From Sordariomycetes sp. S80-01Y (taxonomy: Eukaryota > Ascomycota > Sordariomycetes), in NCBI GenBank assembly GCA_037042185.1, contig JAXQJY010000026.1, positions 1 to 64,000 of the forward strand: a stretch of 64,000 nt of DNA, given 5' to 3'. The position numbers were made by a program, and so were the translations under genes. A model generated the notes under the pieces. That model was not told the origin of the DNA, did not search any database, and worked only from the letters and a program-made list of their open reading frames with translations. Each line of letters starts with the position of its first letter. The stretch's first letter is position 1. This document shows, piece after piece, positions 34,343 through 46,700 of this stretch.

Positions 34343-35628
34343 TCAATGCCGATATCCAGTTGTAGGAATAGGCTTCTCCAATCGAACGCACCAGAGGAAG
34401 ATGTCCTCGAGGGGCAGCAACATAAGCAACACACGGTTTCCAAGCCAAGCCACGGCCACCACACCCGTAGCGGCAAGCGCATCGAGCCAGAAGTGATTAG
34501 CAGTCGACACGATAATTGTGAGGACGAAACACGGGTACACCACGCTCAACATGACGAGGAAAGCCTGGCGGAACTTGGACATGCGCTTCTCGCGAGGGGC
34601 TAAGCGGCGACGGAACAGACCCGAGTGGTAGAACAGCACGGTGCCGATGCAGAATGAGTAACCAAAGTGCAACGAGGGGAACGCAGCGAGCTGGTTGAAG
34701 AACTTGCCACTGGCCCAGATGGACTCGGCGTCCTCGCGGCGCACAGTGTCGAAGAAGCCGTACTCCTCAGGCAGCAGGCGAGGAGGCATGCAGGGGAAAG
34801 TGGTGAAGGTGACGAAGCTCAGGAGGTTGGTGAGGGTCATCATGCGACGGGCTCGTGCGAATTGGGCATGCGTGGGGGCGGCGTAGTAGTACCAGGCAAG
34901 GAATCTGACACAAGTTTAGCAAGAGGAAACAGGTATAAGGCCGGTTAGCAACTGACGTGACTGTGACAGGAATATGGATCAACGAGTAAGCCCGGTTGAG
35001 GATCGTCAACATATCCGGGTGCGACGTTCTGAACCACATCTGCACATCAGCCTCCCGCAAAGGAAACAGCCAGCGAAAGGCGCCCTTTTGTTCGATGTCA
35101 AGGATGGCGATGGCGTGGTTCTCGGCGGACTTCCAAACACCATCGGTAGCGAATATCAGCTCGCTAGCCGCCTTGACGCCGACGTAGAAGACCAGATTGA
35201 TGGCCCAGTAGAACATCTCAACGAGAAAAGGGAACTTCTGTATGAAGCGGCTGTGCCAATAATTCGCGTTGCGGGAGGTGTTGGGTGTAGAGAAGCTGAC
35301 GCCACAGCAGGAGCGCTGCTTGGGCTGAGGAGTCTTAGTCGCGGTCGCATCGACCAGCATTGTCATTTCGTAGTCGTCGGACGAATTGCTCGAGAGGTCG
35401 TCGTCATCCATCGGCTTTCCGAGAAGTCCGGCATCGTTTTTCGAAAAGGGTACGATGGAATAGCCGCGACGACGATTGATGTAGCACGACGCGAGCATGA
35501 TGGCGACGATCATCTGTGGCAGCGCGTCAGGGGCAAGCAAAAACAGCTCAATCCAGGAGGAGACGTACGATGGGCTCTGTCACTGCATGCGCAGCGAACT
35601 GCGGCTCCCCCAAACTCGGTTCGGGCAT
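34343..35628 (-). CDS. PAP2 superfamily membrane protein (inositolphosphotransferase-like)
   Basis: Three exons on the minus strand (35628-35569, 35513-34957, 34904-34343) give 392 residues. The short first exon (MPEPSLGEPQF...TEPI) joins IVAIMLASCYINR, matching the usual N-terminal membrane span of this fungal family. Hydrophobic segments recur through the C-terminal half. Two PAP2 motifs are present: FPSLHFGYSF (His about 285) and STANHFWLDALAA (His about 343, Asp about 347), as in Aur1/Ipt1-like enzymes that transfer phosphoinositol or phosphate heads. The N-terminal third has an acidic, Ser-rich loop (DDDDLSSNSSDD). It is head-to-head with a mannosyl-inositolphosphoceramide synthase-like gene, which supports a role in sphingolipid head-group metabolism. 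The exact reaction is inferred. Confidence 0.88.
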
Positions 35629-36430
35629 TGTGTCGATGGGGGCGCGACCGCAAAAACGAAGACCTCTAGAAACGTCAACGGCAGGGGAGGACGTATGCTA
35701 CCAAGATGTGGTGTGGCATTGGTGAATTTTTTAGGGGTCAGCAAAAGGAGATCGCGTGACGTCGCGTGACCTGGCGGTAAGCGGCGCGACTCGAGGTAAG
35801 GTACTGTCGCGTACGTACTCCCAGTGGAGTTGCTCGTATGCGTATGGAGACTGCGGAAAGTGGGTGGTGCCGGTTTTATTACAGACGGAGATGAGGGGGG
35901 CGGATGGGGCTGAGAACAAGGGCTGAGGTGTAAAAACCCTGTTAGCGGTGGCTCAGCTCTCTGTGTTGGTCCTATGGCTTGACATGTGGGATGGCCCTTG
36001 CGGCTTAGTAGTCCTGATCAGTCCTAGTGTGAAGTTGCGAACACGCCGCCGCATAGCCGAGAGTGCTTTTGACTTGGGCGCGACCCACTAGCCTGAGACG
36101 TACCGACTCGTTATGTCAACAAGGTGAAGGACGGCACAGGATTTGCACCGCCTCCAGCGCGAGTCCCTGACAACTGGAGCCCTGCGACCCCTGCAAATTC
36201 CACTCAGTCAGGGGTCAATTGGTTCCCTCCGCACCTCAGTGGCATTTCCTCCCCGAATGAGTGGCGTTTGCAGGGGTCACTGGGTTGCAGTTGTCAGGGT
36301 ACTCCTCCAGCGTCGCCTCCTTGTCGTCGAACTCAACTCCTACCGCCTCGCCAGTTCTTCAATGATTTGCTCCTCGACTGCTCTTGCGTCGTGATAGCGA
36401 CACGCACAGCGCACCATCGAGGCCACAGCA
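35629..36430. promoter_or_regulatory. Bidirectional promoter of the sphingolipid-type pair
   Basis: 802 bp between two divergent start codons. It contains the long imperfect palindrome annotated separately. A GTGACGTCGCGTGAC-like segment is at about 35757-35770. Confidence 0.6.
36165..36299. repeat. Imperfect inverted repeat, 33-bp arms
   Basis: The left arm 36165-36197 begins CCCTGACAACTG and ends GACCCCTGCAAA. The right arm 36267-36299 is its reverse complement with 4 mismatches in 33. The 69-bp centre holds further partly complementary blocks (CCACTCAGTCAGGGG against the GAATGAGTGG side). No flanking duplication is evident, so a MITE is possible but not shown. Confidence 0.8.
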
Positions 36431-37597
36431 ATGACGCTCTCGCACGATGACGACCTGCCGGGTCCAAACACCGAGACGCGATACGAGAAGACGTACGACG
36501 AGGAGGAGTGCCAAACACGGCATGAATCTCAGTGGGCTTGGCCAAAGAATGCTCCGCGCTTCTTCTTTCCCAGGAAGGCCTTGATATACCTGCTCTTCAT
36601 CGACTTTGTCATCATCAGCCTGCTGATACACCTCTTTGCGCCGCTGATCACGCTGTTGATACGGAACGAGGAGTTGTTTGGCGCTCGGCTCACATTCCAC
36701 GGCAACGACACACCTGGACACGACGACCCCTCCTCCGAACGACGGACGATACCGCGAATCCTGCACCAAACTACGGCCAACGAGACCATCCCCGAGCAGT
36801 GGGTTGGCCCCCAGATGGCCTGTAGAGAAGCCTACTCTGACTACTCCTACAAGGTGCGCCTCTTCCGAATGCCTCGGTTTCACCGCATGTGCTGACCCTC
36901 GCAGCTCTGGACCGATGCTTCTGCGCGCGAGCTCATCGCCACCGAATTCAACTGGTTCCTCGACACCTGGGACAACTACCCCTTCCCCATCCAGCGCGCC
37001 GACGCCCTGCGCTACTTCGTTCTCTACACCTACGGCGGAATCTACATTGATATGGACACCATGTGCGAGCAGCCTCTCCCGTTGTCGGAGCTCGAAAGCG
37101 ACGGTGCCGAGCATCACGCCGTCTTTAAGTCCACGAAGCCCACTGGCGTCTCCAACGACCTCATGATTACATCTGCGCGCCATCCCGTCTTTGGGGCCGC
37201 CATCTCTAAAATCATGTCTTATAGCCAGTTTACCCAGCCTTGGGCTCGGTTGCAGCCATACTGCGCCATCATGATCTCTGCTGGGCCTCTGTTCATCACC
37301 ATGGCGATCAAAAACTACCTGCTGGAGAACCCCACACTACCTCCCACAAACGTGCAGGTCATCAACGCTACCTCGTTGTCGCCCTACATCACCGATCTCG
37401 AGGCTGCGTCGTGGCATCATGCCGACGCGCAGACCTTCATGTTTATTGGGGATAGGCCATGGATCTGGTTCCTTCTGGGCGCAATCGGGGTGGTCATTGG
37501 TTTCCATTTGGTAAATCGCCTTCTCATGTTGGCTTGGGGTAGCCTCAGTCGGAACAGCTCTTTCTCGCATCGGGCAAAGGTTGCAAAGCTAATATGA
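36431..37597 (+). CDS. Mannosyl-inositolphosphoceramide synthase catalytic subunit-like (SUR1/CSH1 family)
   Basis: Two exons (36431-36853, 36905-37597) give 371 residues. The topology is a cytosolic acidic N-terminus, one membrane span (ALIYLLFIDFVIISLLIHLF), a lumenal catalytic domain and a C-terminal span (WIWFLLGAIGVVIGFHLV). The glycosyltransferase (DXD sugar-binding) signature is IPRILHQTT, then PIQRADALRYFVLYTYGG and IYIDMDTMCE, with the DxD at about residues 190-192. In yeast this family, with Csg2, adds mannose from GDP-mannose to inositolphosphoceramide in the Golgi. The divergent PAP2 neighbour fits the same pathway. The exact paralogue (SUR1 versus an OCH1-like hypothetical) is uncertain. 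Confidence 0.88.
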
Positions 37598-38398
37598 ACA
37601 ACTAATAATAATAATTATGATTCGAATAGTTGCCAATGCGTTGGTGCTTCATAACTACGTCGTGTGCTATCGATCCTGTTGTTGCCTACACGAGCTCGCT
37701 TGGTATTGGCTGGGGAGCTGTAGCTGCTAATCCATCCCTTCAATGAACAATAAACCTAGTCCGTCTCAAATGAACCTGTTGGGGCACTTTCCATCCCGAA
37801 ACTGCTTGAGATTCCTTCAGGAAACCGTTGCTCAACTTCCGAGTGGGGTCTGGTCGAAGGCCCGCGGTTGTTCGCGCGCCTCGAATTCACGAACGGACGG
37901 ACTTGAGGGGACTACGTTGAAGCTCATACTGCTTAAAATGGGGCACACCTCAAGGAAAAATCTTACAACAGCAATCACGGTCGTGTCGCCGATACTGACG
38001 CCTTCGTGAATGTGAAGGACCTGGACTTTCACAATAGGTGGCACCCTTGTGTATCTTGTGGGGTTTCTACATCTTCAATGTGGCTGTCATTGTCGAGCTG
38101 TACTGGCTTATGCAGGTCTCTGCAGTCAAAGATGGCTTAGCTTGGGAGAAATGCTATTGTTTTACTTGTCAATCAAACATAAATGGAGCCAGGTCGTGAC
38201 ATCGGTGAAGGTTCTTTCGAGAGACTTCTGACCCATCGCGGTCGACACGTGAGATGGAGATTGCAGAAAGTGCAGTGATGATGAGGTGCCGAGCGAACAT
38301 AATGCAGCACTTGTCTAGGCGTAAAGACATCGGAGATAGTCGTCGCCACGACTGAGACGATCCGTTCTCACTAGGCCAACGCTCATTCATTCATTCAT
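37598..38398. other. Spacer, nothing recognised
   Basis: Non-coding. A four-copy ATTC run is at about 38385-38397. Confidence 0.5.
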
Positions 38399-39705
38399 CA
38401 CTGCAGCAGCCCATCGTTCTCGTCCTGATACAGACTAACCTCCATGGCCTTGGCACGCTGCTCTAGCTCCTCCAAGGTCCTCCTCTTTGATCCGAACCCA
38501 ATGACGGTGGGCACTGGACGGATCATAGCAAGCGAGTGGCACTTCTACTCAGGAAAGTTTCGAGACAAGACTATAGTCCCAACGTAGAAAACAAAGCAGC
38601 TGGCTATAATTACTCCATGAAGAGCGAACCAGTATCGCACAACCCTCTATACCGTCCTGGGAACGCTGACTCGCTCTTTAATCAACGTTTCCAGAGCGTT
38701 ATTATAATGAGTTTGACCCTGACTTCTTCTTTCGTTGGTCCTACTCCGGGCCAGATTTTCAAAATCGCCCTTTACGTCGACAAAGAAGACCGACCATATT
38801 CCGGCTAGCGCCTGAGGTCTGAATTAGCCCTTCCTGTCCAAGACAGCCACATTAAACATCTCTTTGATGTTTATTATGCTCTCTCCAACGCGGTCGAGGA
38901 CTTCGGCTTCATTTTGCCACGTTGCTACGGTCGTCTGTTTGATGAACGCGCTTATTGCGCCGTTTAATATTTGTCCAATCTGTGGAAAAGTAATCACGCA
39001 GTCGGGATCGGTGTCCTTTAGTTAAAGATTTTCCTGCAACAAGTGTGTGCGTTCGGTGGTGTTCGCCTCGAATTTAGAGACTGAAGGGGAACCCATCGGA
39101 TTTGTACAGCGCTTGATCATAGTATACTCGTCGGCTGCTCTCAGCCTCAGTAGCGGTCTCAATGATGCTTTTTCCCTTATGTCACACACAATTTTCTTGA
39201 TGCAAAAGTAAACGGCACGCTCTTCTGCCCTGATGGAAGCCGCGGGCCATTTTTCTTCTCGGTTCAGTCGCCAGAGCCGCCTTCATACAAATCCCAATGC
39301 GCCAAGCTTATCTTTTTCCAATCGAGTTAGACAACGCTCATCGATTGGAAAAGTCTTCTCAGGTCTTGCATCGATACTGTCTTATTCCAGTTACCCGTGC
39401 TGTAAGCTGCAAGGCCATACGAGTCCCGACCTTCAGGGGACGAGTCTTCTGGGGAGTCCGGGAGACAGCTCAATGTATCTCCAGCACATCTGTTTATATT
39501 TTCCAGGGAATGACCATTTGGAAGAACAAATACCGTCGCTTTCTCGATAGCAATGCGGTCGTGTATGTCGTCTTCTGTCGCATCCCCCAGTAACATGTTA
39601 AAGAAGTCCCCAAAGTCTTGAACTTCCTTAACTCAGAGGCAAGGCCGTTGCAGCGGTGGCAGACTCTCAAAGTCGAAAACATATCCTTTTGAACTAACTT
39701 TCCAG
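38399..39705 (-). pseudogene. Decayed gene, unrecognised family
   Basis: Reading the minus strand across frames gives protein-like segments in one direction. It starts near 39700 with FDFESLPPLQRPCL, a TGA, then DFGDFFNMLLGDATEDDIHD and EKATVFVLPNGHSLENI. DSYGLAAYSTGNWNKTVSMQ, LAHWDLYEGG, QALYKSDGFPFSL and ESIINIKEMFNVAVLDRKG follow in turn. Last come RTNERRSQGQTHYNNALETL and PTVIGFGSKRRTLEELEQRA, ending at a TGA at 38399. Many frameshifts and stops interrupt it. The continuous collinear order argues for one dead gene rather than chance frames. I do not know its function. Confidence 0.45.
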
Positions 39706-39998
39706 TTTTTCTTGGATAAGAAGTTAAACACTGCACTTATATAGAACCTAGTATAGGTGAACTGAAAAAAAAACCATTTAGGTGCTTCTGTTTCTCAAAT
39801 CTGGTACCTAATTTATCCCAAATAAATCGCAGCCCCGTCACGTTCCACAAATTTCGCAACTCTAAATCATGAAGTGATACCGAACCACACTTTTCCGGGT
39901 GCTCGTGAACTAGCGGATAGGGGTGCTAGAGATTCCTTTGTACAACAGGCCTGTGAAATAGGTTTCCTTTCAGGTGCATTGGCTAGGCCCTTTGGCAG

Positions 39999-41752
39999 TC
40001 AGCTCAATGAATACTGAGCATCATAGGTTTCCCGCCTCTGCACCCGAACTCTAAAGTCCAGTGGCTTCACAAACCAGTAGTTCTGGGTGTGCCACTCGTT
40101 CTCTTGCAATGACGGATTTAACGTGAACTTGAAATCACGAATAAGACGAGGAATAACCTTGCACATCTCGAGCATGGAAATGTGCCGACCGATGCACGTC
40201 CTTGAGCCGAGACCAAACTATGGAATAGCATGCGTCAGTGTGTTCTTTACGACGATCTAACTAGAACGTTTGCTTACCGGCATCCAGTATCGATTCATAA
40301 TGTCTATCCTAGCTGTATCGCCTTCGAGCCATCTCTCGGGTGAGAACTCCTCCGCATTCTGTCCGAAGATGTTCTTGTTGCGGTGCGCAACCCACGTGTT
40401 GATGCCGACAATGCTCTGGAGTCCAGGTCAGAAATATCCATTGTAGTCATTATAGTAAGGCAACTCACGCCTGCCGGAAAGAATTGACCAGATATCGTTG
40501 CGCCACCTTCGGGGACGACCCGTTCCAAAGGCAACCCCGTGGCCGGGTGCAGACGCAGCGCTTCCTTTATTACGGCCTGCAAGTACGGCATCTGCTGGCT
40601 CTCCTTGAAGCTCGGACGATACGACAGCTCTCCTCTGCTTGTGCGCTGGTCGACCTCCTCCTGCAGCTTCGCCAAGCAGGAAGGTTTCTTCAGCAGGTAA
40701 TACAGCACCGCCGACAGGCTGATGGCCGTCGTATCAGAGCCGGCTACCATATTTGAGACGCAACCACTAAGAACATGGTAGGCTGTAAAGCTTATGGAGT
40801 CCGAGGCGTGCTTTGCCAAGAACTTTGTGAGGAAATCTTGCGTTTTCACATCAGCCTCGGACACGGCCGCCGCCTTCGGGTTGGCATGGGCTTCACGGAT
40901 GCGTTCTTCAGTGAAGCTGATGACAAATGCTCTGCCAGCGCCCCTGTTGCCGGCTAGATAGTTCTTGATAGGAAAGAAGAGCCGATGGAGGCTGGGGAAG
41001 ATACCCACCAGCGTAGCGTATCCGAGATGGTCCTCCAAGGCGCGAATCACGTTTCCTATGTCGTCGCCTTGGTCGAGAAAACCCAGCCGCTTAGCGTAAG
41101 TGACCATGCCGATAACATCGAATGCGTAGCATTGAAACCAATGTCTCATGTCTACTGCAAGATCCGTCGTGGATAGCTCAGAGAGACGGCGGGCGAAAAT
41201 GTCGGCACACTCGTCCACGAAGGCCTCGTAGTGCACTAAGGCTGACATGGAGTATGTCGCCTGATACTGCTTCCTATTCTGCGCATGCCGTCGCAGGTGC
41301 TGATCGCTGAAAAGTGACCATTGTCCTGGGCTCGACCATGTGGCGTACCAGGATGACTTTGCAAAGGAATTGCCCAAGCCGTAGATCACCTTCACCGCAT
41401 CTGGGTCATCAATGGTGTATCGGTTTGGACCATACCGTACGATCTTCCCTTTAACGAGGTCAGTCCATATTCAACACTACCAGTGCACCGCCAACACAAA
41501 ATTAAGGCAAAGACACCGCCCAGGCTCATTCGTTCCGCTGGTCCTTGTCTTACCATGTTTCCTATGCAGCTCCAAGTTCACCGCTTGGAACGAGCCTTGC
41601 CATATCTTCCAGGCGTACCACGCTGAGCTGAGCCGAGCAAGGAAGGGTCCCTTCACCGCTCGCAAAGGAGACCGAAGTTGTTTGGCCAAAAAGATGACGA
41701 GGTTCAGCAAGAGAAGAGCGGCACCAGCCGCTATGAAGATACGTGTGTTCAT
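39999..41752 (-). CDS. Cytochrome P450 monooxygenase
   Basis: Four exons on the minus strand (41752-41554, 41448-40469, 40415-40278, 40217-39999) give 511 residues, normal for a fungal microsomal P450. The N-terminal anchor is IFIAAGAALLLLNLVIFLA. Family motifs are the I-helix AGSDTTA (about 302-308), the K-helix EALR (about 362-365), the PERW box (SPERWLEG) and the heme loop FGLGSRTCIG with Cys about 447. The order resembles the CYP families related to pisatin demethylase, with HGKIVRYGPNRY and ending in a long FKFTLNP-containing tail. The substrate is unknown: it oxidises a small molecule on the ER with NADPH-P450 reductase. It is isolated from the polyketide synthase by about 14 kb, so a shared pathway is not implied. 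Confidence 0.92.
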
Positions 41753-42470
41753 CGTGGTACACGGTAGTCCTTGTACCAGACCCTTCCAGTACGAAACATA
41801 GAATAGACGCCAGCAAGGGTATGATTGTCGAGGGTGCCCTTGACCACCCCCAGCCGACCAACTCCTTCTTATCAAAGCTCGTCAAACCAGGTGCCAAGTG
41901 CCGGATGACGCTCCCGAGAACCAGTTGCGGGGTCCCGCACTCACTCCGGCCCCGTCGGGGAAGCCCAGGCTATTGTGCCCGATTGCGGGGTTATTGCTCA
42001 GCTTGACTTGACTCGTGTGCTTTGTGCCATCCATCTCGGTGAAACCCATATGCTTTTCTATGTACTTCGGGGAAACTTGTACGCTGTTCGCCGTTACTTC
42101 GGTGAAACCTTTCCCTTACCTCGTTTGAGCAATGCAGGCGACGCTCTGCCAAAGCTCATCTAACGCGATATCTGCTGAGGCCGCGATAGGCTCCTCGTGC
42201 CAGCTAGGCTCCAAGAACCCGAGGCCAATTGTGACCGAAGGCGGCCTTCTACTCGATTGGCTCTGGGAAGATTCCAGATTGTGGAGCACGTGGAGGTTAC
42301 AGGTGTGACCTTAATGCCTATGCTAGCTATGGGAGATAAGATCAGTTATTAATTTATTCATCGCGTGGTATTTCCAGGTTGCAGAATTCCCGAGACCAGA
42401 CTTATTATTCCCTTATATTCCAAACCCCCAAAGCACCACAGAGTCTCAAGGAAACAATACCAAAGTTTCA
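41753..42470. other. Spacer, nothing recognised
   Basis: Non-coding 5' flank of the P450 and 3' flank of the F-box-like gene. Confidence 0.5.
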
Positions 42471-43769
42471 TCACATACTTCGCGGCATTGCAGGAAAATG
42501 AGTCGAAAATTTGGACCGCTTGAACCCCGGTCCCAGCACACAGGTATGGCATGCTTTGAGCGTCTGCAGGTTGGGGGCATTCCAGCAACAGCTCATGACA
42601 TCTTGTCCAACCTTTGTGTAAGAGCCTAATGAAAGAAACTTCAGGGTCGTCGAGTGCCGGCAAACCAAGGCGCAAATAGCGTTTTCCAGATGGTCTCGTG
42701 CCGCCGGCTCGTCGACCGCCTCCTCCGGGTCTTCGGGATTGTAAAGTTCCACGCACTGCAGACGCTGCGGAGGACCAGAGTGGGCGAGTGCATGAATCGC
42801 ACCTGAGGACAAATCGCAGCCTAGCTTTATATCGATGAGATTCTCCATCGCGGGGAAGTCGAGAGGAAAAGTACAATCCCTGAAGTGTTCATCTCGGAGA
42901 TGCGCAATGTACAACGACTGCAGGCTGCTGGCCCAGACCCTGCAAGCAGCCAGGATGTCTTCAATTAGCGCATTGCATGAGAGGCTGAGCTTCTGCAGAG
43001 CAGGACTCCGAAAGGCCAGCTTTTGGAGAAATCCGACCGAGACGAAAATGTCTTGACCTAAAATAAGAGTCGTGAATTTTGGGGACAAATGCGGGGACAA
43101 AGCGTCCACCACCCAGGTAGATTGCCCAGACGCAGCAAGCCCAGTCAGCTTATTAGCAGCGTGTATATAGCGTTTATCCCCTAGTGCAGTATCGAAGGCA
43201 TCTGTCATGACTTCTCCATTAATCACATCCCGACCACCCCCTGAGATGTCGCCCACCTCCCAGTTCATCCAAGTGTGGTGGATGAAAAATTCCAAGTTCG
43301 GACAGGAAGCGAGAAGCTCAGCCAAGTCGCTGGCATCTTGTCTCACGATGCCCTCGCAGTCCTCGGAGCCAAGACCACGGAGTATATCAAGCTCTCTCAC
43401 ATTAGGACACGAAAGAGCAATCCGAATCACCAGTTCTGCATCCAGGCCCCGTTCAACGTGGTGTAGAGCCAGAGAACGTACGCAGTTTCCGCGCCGGGGC
43501 TGGGTAGCGATCGCGGCATAAAATCGCTCCCTCTGTCTCATGGAATCCAGTTCGGGTGGTTTGGTGTACAAGACATACTCGGCGAGGGGCTGGAGATACC
43601 TGCACGAGATTGCGATAGCAATGAGAGTGCGCTCGCGAGTCGTGGCATGCTCATCGGAGTCTTTCTCTATGATGCTTACGCATTGGAAGATATTCTCGTA
43701 AACTTCTGTTGGCAGGGTTCCCGATGAGTTGATGGCCTTCTGGACAATCTCGTTGAAAGGAGCGTCCAT
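42471..43769 (-). CDS. F-box/LRR-like protein
   Basis: A single-exon protein of 432 residues. The N-terminus SGTLPTEVYENIFQCVSII, followed by CRYLQPLAEYVLYT, matches the degenerate F-box plus after-F-box pattern common in fungi. The rest shows irregular leucine-rich repeats (VRSLALHHV, CPNVRELDIL, CPNLEFF, SPALQKLSLSCN, SSLQSLYIAHL, ENLIDIKLG, TTLKFLSLGS, APNLQTLKACH). Such proteins are thought to recruit substrates to SCF ubiquitin ligases. The partner is unknown and the F-box is weak, so the role is inferred. Confidence 0.8.
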   Translation of the reverse strand: MDAPFNEIVQKAINSSGTLPTEVYENIFQCVSIIEKDSDEHATTRERTLIAIAISCRYLQPLAEYVLYTKPPELDSMRQRERFYAAIATQPRRGNCVRSLALHHVERGLDAELVIRIALSCPNVRELDILRGLGSEDCEGIVRQDASDLAELLASCPNLEFFIHHTWMNWEVGDISGGGRDVINGEVMTDAFDTALGDKRYIHAANKLTGLAASGQSTWVVDALSPHLSPKFTTLILGQDIFVSVGFLQKLAFRSPALQKLSLSCNALIEDILAACRVWASSLQSLYIAHLRDEHFRDCTFPLDFPAMENLIDIKLGCDLSSGAIHALAHSGPPQRLQCVELYNPEDPEEAVDEPAARDHLENAICALVCRHSTTLKFLSLGSYTKVGQDVMSCCWNAPNLQTLKACHTCVLGPGFKRSKFSTHFPAMPRSM

Positions 43770-46700
43770 CGTGAGAGAGTTTGTGGCGGCATCTGTACTC
43801 TAGTCGCGATCACCGGTGAGGGACTTTCTGGGTCTAGACTGTAGCATTATAGCCCGGGGCAACCTCACGATTTCTATCGGTCCCGTATCGGCGGTGTGTA
43901 ACACTTCGACGTGGTCACATATGCATTGAAATCGTTGATCAATTCAGCAAAGCGTGGATGGCGCCGCGGCGCTCGTAGCCAACCGTCAACACACGTGACT
44001 ACAGATCATTGAGGCTTGCAGCCGGGCTAGATTGTGCCAGGTATATGGACTACCCTGCACTGGGGTCTGGGGCGCAAATCATAATAATCTCATGACACCT
44101 TTTTAAGACACTTACGAGGCCGATAAAAGTCAGATTAAATGTTATGATCACAATATGTTGCTTCAATTGAAAAAAATTTACTTCGTCTTTTCGTTCTCCC
44201 TTCTACAGTTTGGAAAGAAGCACTACAATTTAATGAACCTCTAGATGCCGTCACTCGTCTGGCTTCCATCTTTGTCTCGAAACATCCACTCCCGGGGATA
44301 AACTATAATCATTGCGGGATCACAACCAACGTATGTCCGCTCCAGCGAAAGCACGCGAGAGCAGCCGCAATTTCTGTATTCCTTGGTTTCAGGACGCCTG
44401 ACTGCGGCCTCGCATATTTGTGTCCTGCTAACTGCCAGCAGAAACCACGAATATTCCTATTGCCCAACAGCAGTATTCAGAAGAAGCACCCACGCGATAG
44501 CAATAACGAGTGATAGCTCGAATTCCGCTTGTCGCACTCGTGTCCAGGTTGTTCCGCCATGAGGAAGATCTTCAAGGTTCAGGCCATGCGCGCTTCCTAA
44601 GATGATGATACAATGCTGGGACCCAATGCTCTACACAGTGATGTCTGTGTGACCATGACAGGCGCGGTTCTCCTCTCTCCACTGAGGAGGCATAGCGGTG
44701 ATGGGTTCAAGGCAGGAACCAATAGAAGTGACCAGCAGTCCCTGCCAGCACTACAGAGATTGTGGCAATTTTTGTAGACCCGCCACTAGGGATTCGATCC
44801 AGTATCTCGGACCATGGTGTGGGTTCCAAGCATTCTTCGTTGTGCTTGGTTAGCACCTACTCAGGATAAAAATCGCTCAAGCTGGCTTCTTCGGGCGGCA
44901 TCTCTCTTTCATCTTCTCAAATTTCTGTCTAGCAGATTTTGTACTTTCTTCATAGCCGCAGAGCCACTTCAGCAACTGGGATATCTGAGAATTTCTCTTA
45001 TCATCCCGTTGATTTGTCAAGTACTGTTCCTGTCTTGCAAACCCTCATAGTACACCTGCAGTCTGATGCAGTTGGCACGAGCTTATCCTTTTTCGACGGC
45101 CGAGACAAGCTCTGAAAGCGTGTATGTTATCCAAATTAGCTGCTTGTCAATGCTTTCCAATTAGAGATGACAAGAGCGGCTATCCCATCGAAGGAGAACA
45201 TAGATATGTTCAATCCACTGCCAAAAAGCTGAGACTGGTATCCATGGAGCCGAGGACTGGTGACCAAAAGTTACAATGAACTCCAATGATCATTAATTTG
45301 CAACTCTGGCCAGGTACTGATAATTGATTGACGTTCTTGATTGGATCGAAAATAATAATTTTGTTGGCGACAGCCTGTTGCGGGAACACAGCTCCTTGGA
45401 ACCACATCGAGGCCCATGGTCTCCACACGTGACTACGTCTCCCCAAAGCTATGGCCGGCTAGGTCATGGCAGTTGGGCTAGCTACCCTACGCTCTGGTCT
45501 CTGCAGTGTATCCTAATCGTAGCGCTATCTATGGCCACCTGGACATGTTGCATTTGTGTTCGTATCGGGTTCGAAGTTTCCTAAACCACGTAGGATGAGC
45601 ATAATGGCTCATGAGACTCTGCGTTTTCACCGGTGCTCCATCGGCATGGATTGCGGCAATTCTATTCCCAGTTCTCAAAAGGACAATGCGTCATTAAGGT
45701 CATGTGGCTTTTATCTGATATTTGACCTTTCCTTGGGTCAAGTGGCCGTTGATCATATGTCGAGACCCTCCCAGCAGGATTCTCAGATGTTGGAGACTTA
45801 CCAGGGTATGGGCGGATCGAAGAGCACTGCCCTGTTGGATCCGGCTTTCTACGTCTCTTGATTGGAGGCTTCTGAACTCGCAATATATTTCGCCCGCAAC
45901 CTTAAACTTTATTTTGGCGCGAGAGATCCCACTGTATGTGCCAATATGGATGTTCTCCGGACCCACCTGGACCTTGCCGAAAGCACCGCCACCATGGACT
46001 CGGAACGCAACCTTAAAACACAGACAACAAAGGGTAAGTACCTCGTCCAGGTTCGATTGGGGACGTTTGTATCAACGTTGCTAATTATTTGTCGACCGCT
46101 TCCACTCTGTACCCTAAATCTCATGAGCGTTACTACTGCGCCATTTCGGATTGACATGGCCCTTTACCGAAAAGCGTTTGAATCTCGGATTACTATCTAC
46201 AACAGATGGAAGATGCAGGAAACTTAATACCCGAATGAAGAGAATTCGGCTTAATGGAAAGGAAAGCCAGGTCCTTGGCATTGTAGTCGACAAGGGTGAC
46301 TGCCCCGACTGAATATGGACTGCGCCCCATCCGCCATGTACCACCAGAAGCCCGACCTTGCGAGGATGTTAAGTTCAGACGTTCCTTGCCTGGGTTTTCT
46401 GACCATTTTATAGACTTGAATGCGAAGAATTAATCGTCAAAAGCAGGCTGTCTCAGGGTCGCTTTTTATACCAGTTTAATGCCAATAGTGCGGACCAACT
46501 GGCCCAGCGAACTTGGGATATTTCCTACTTACGTGATTTTGCTGCAGTATCGTAAGTTCTTCTGGGATATGGTCTGGAATCCAGAGCACCTGCCCTCGTG
46601 ATCATTCAATCGCTGAGTAGCTTCAACGCCGTTCCGCAAAAGGGTATGTCCCCGAACATGGGATCCCGGAATATGGCATACCAAGTGCCAAGAGCCATCG

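Noticed and set aside
39999-41752. P450 as part of the PKS cluster
   Set aside because: About 14 kb and several unrelated or relic regions separate them; no evidence links the two.
44764-44812. Possible tRNA (GGATTCGATCC, B-box-like)
   Set aside because: No A box at the right distance and no acceptor or anticodon stem could be paired.
45862-46227. 121-codon frame as a gene
   Set aside because: Alternative-start frame without ATG context, introns or similarity; kept only as a possible relic.
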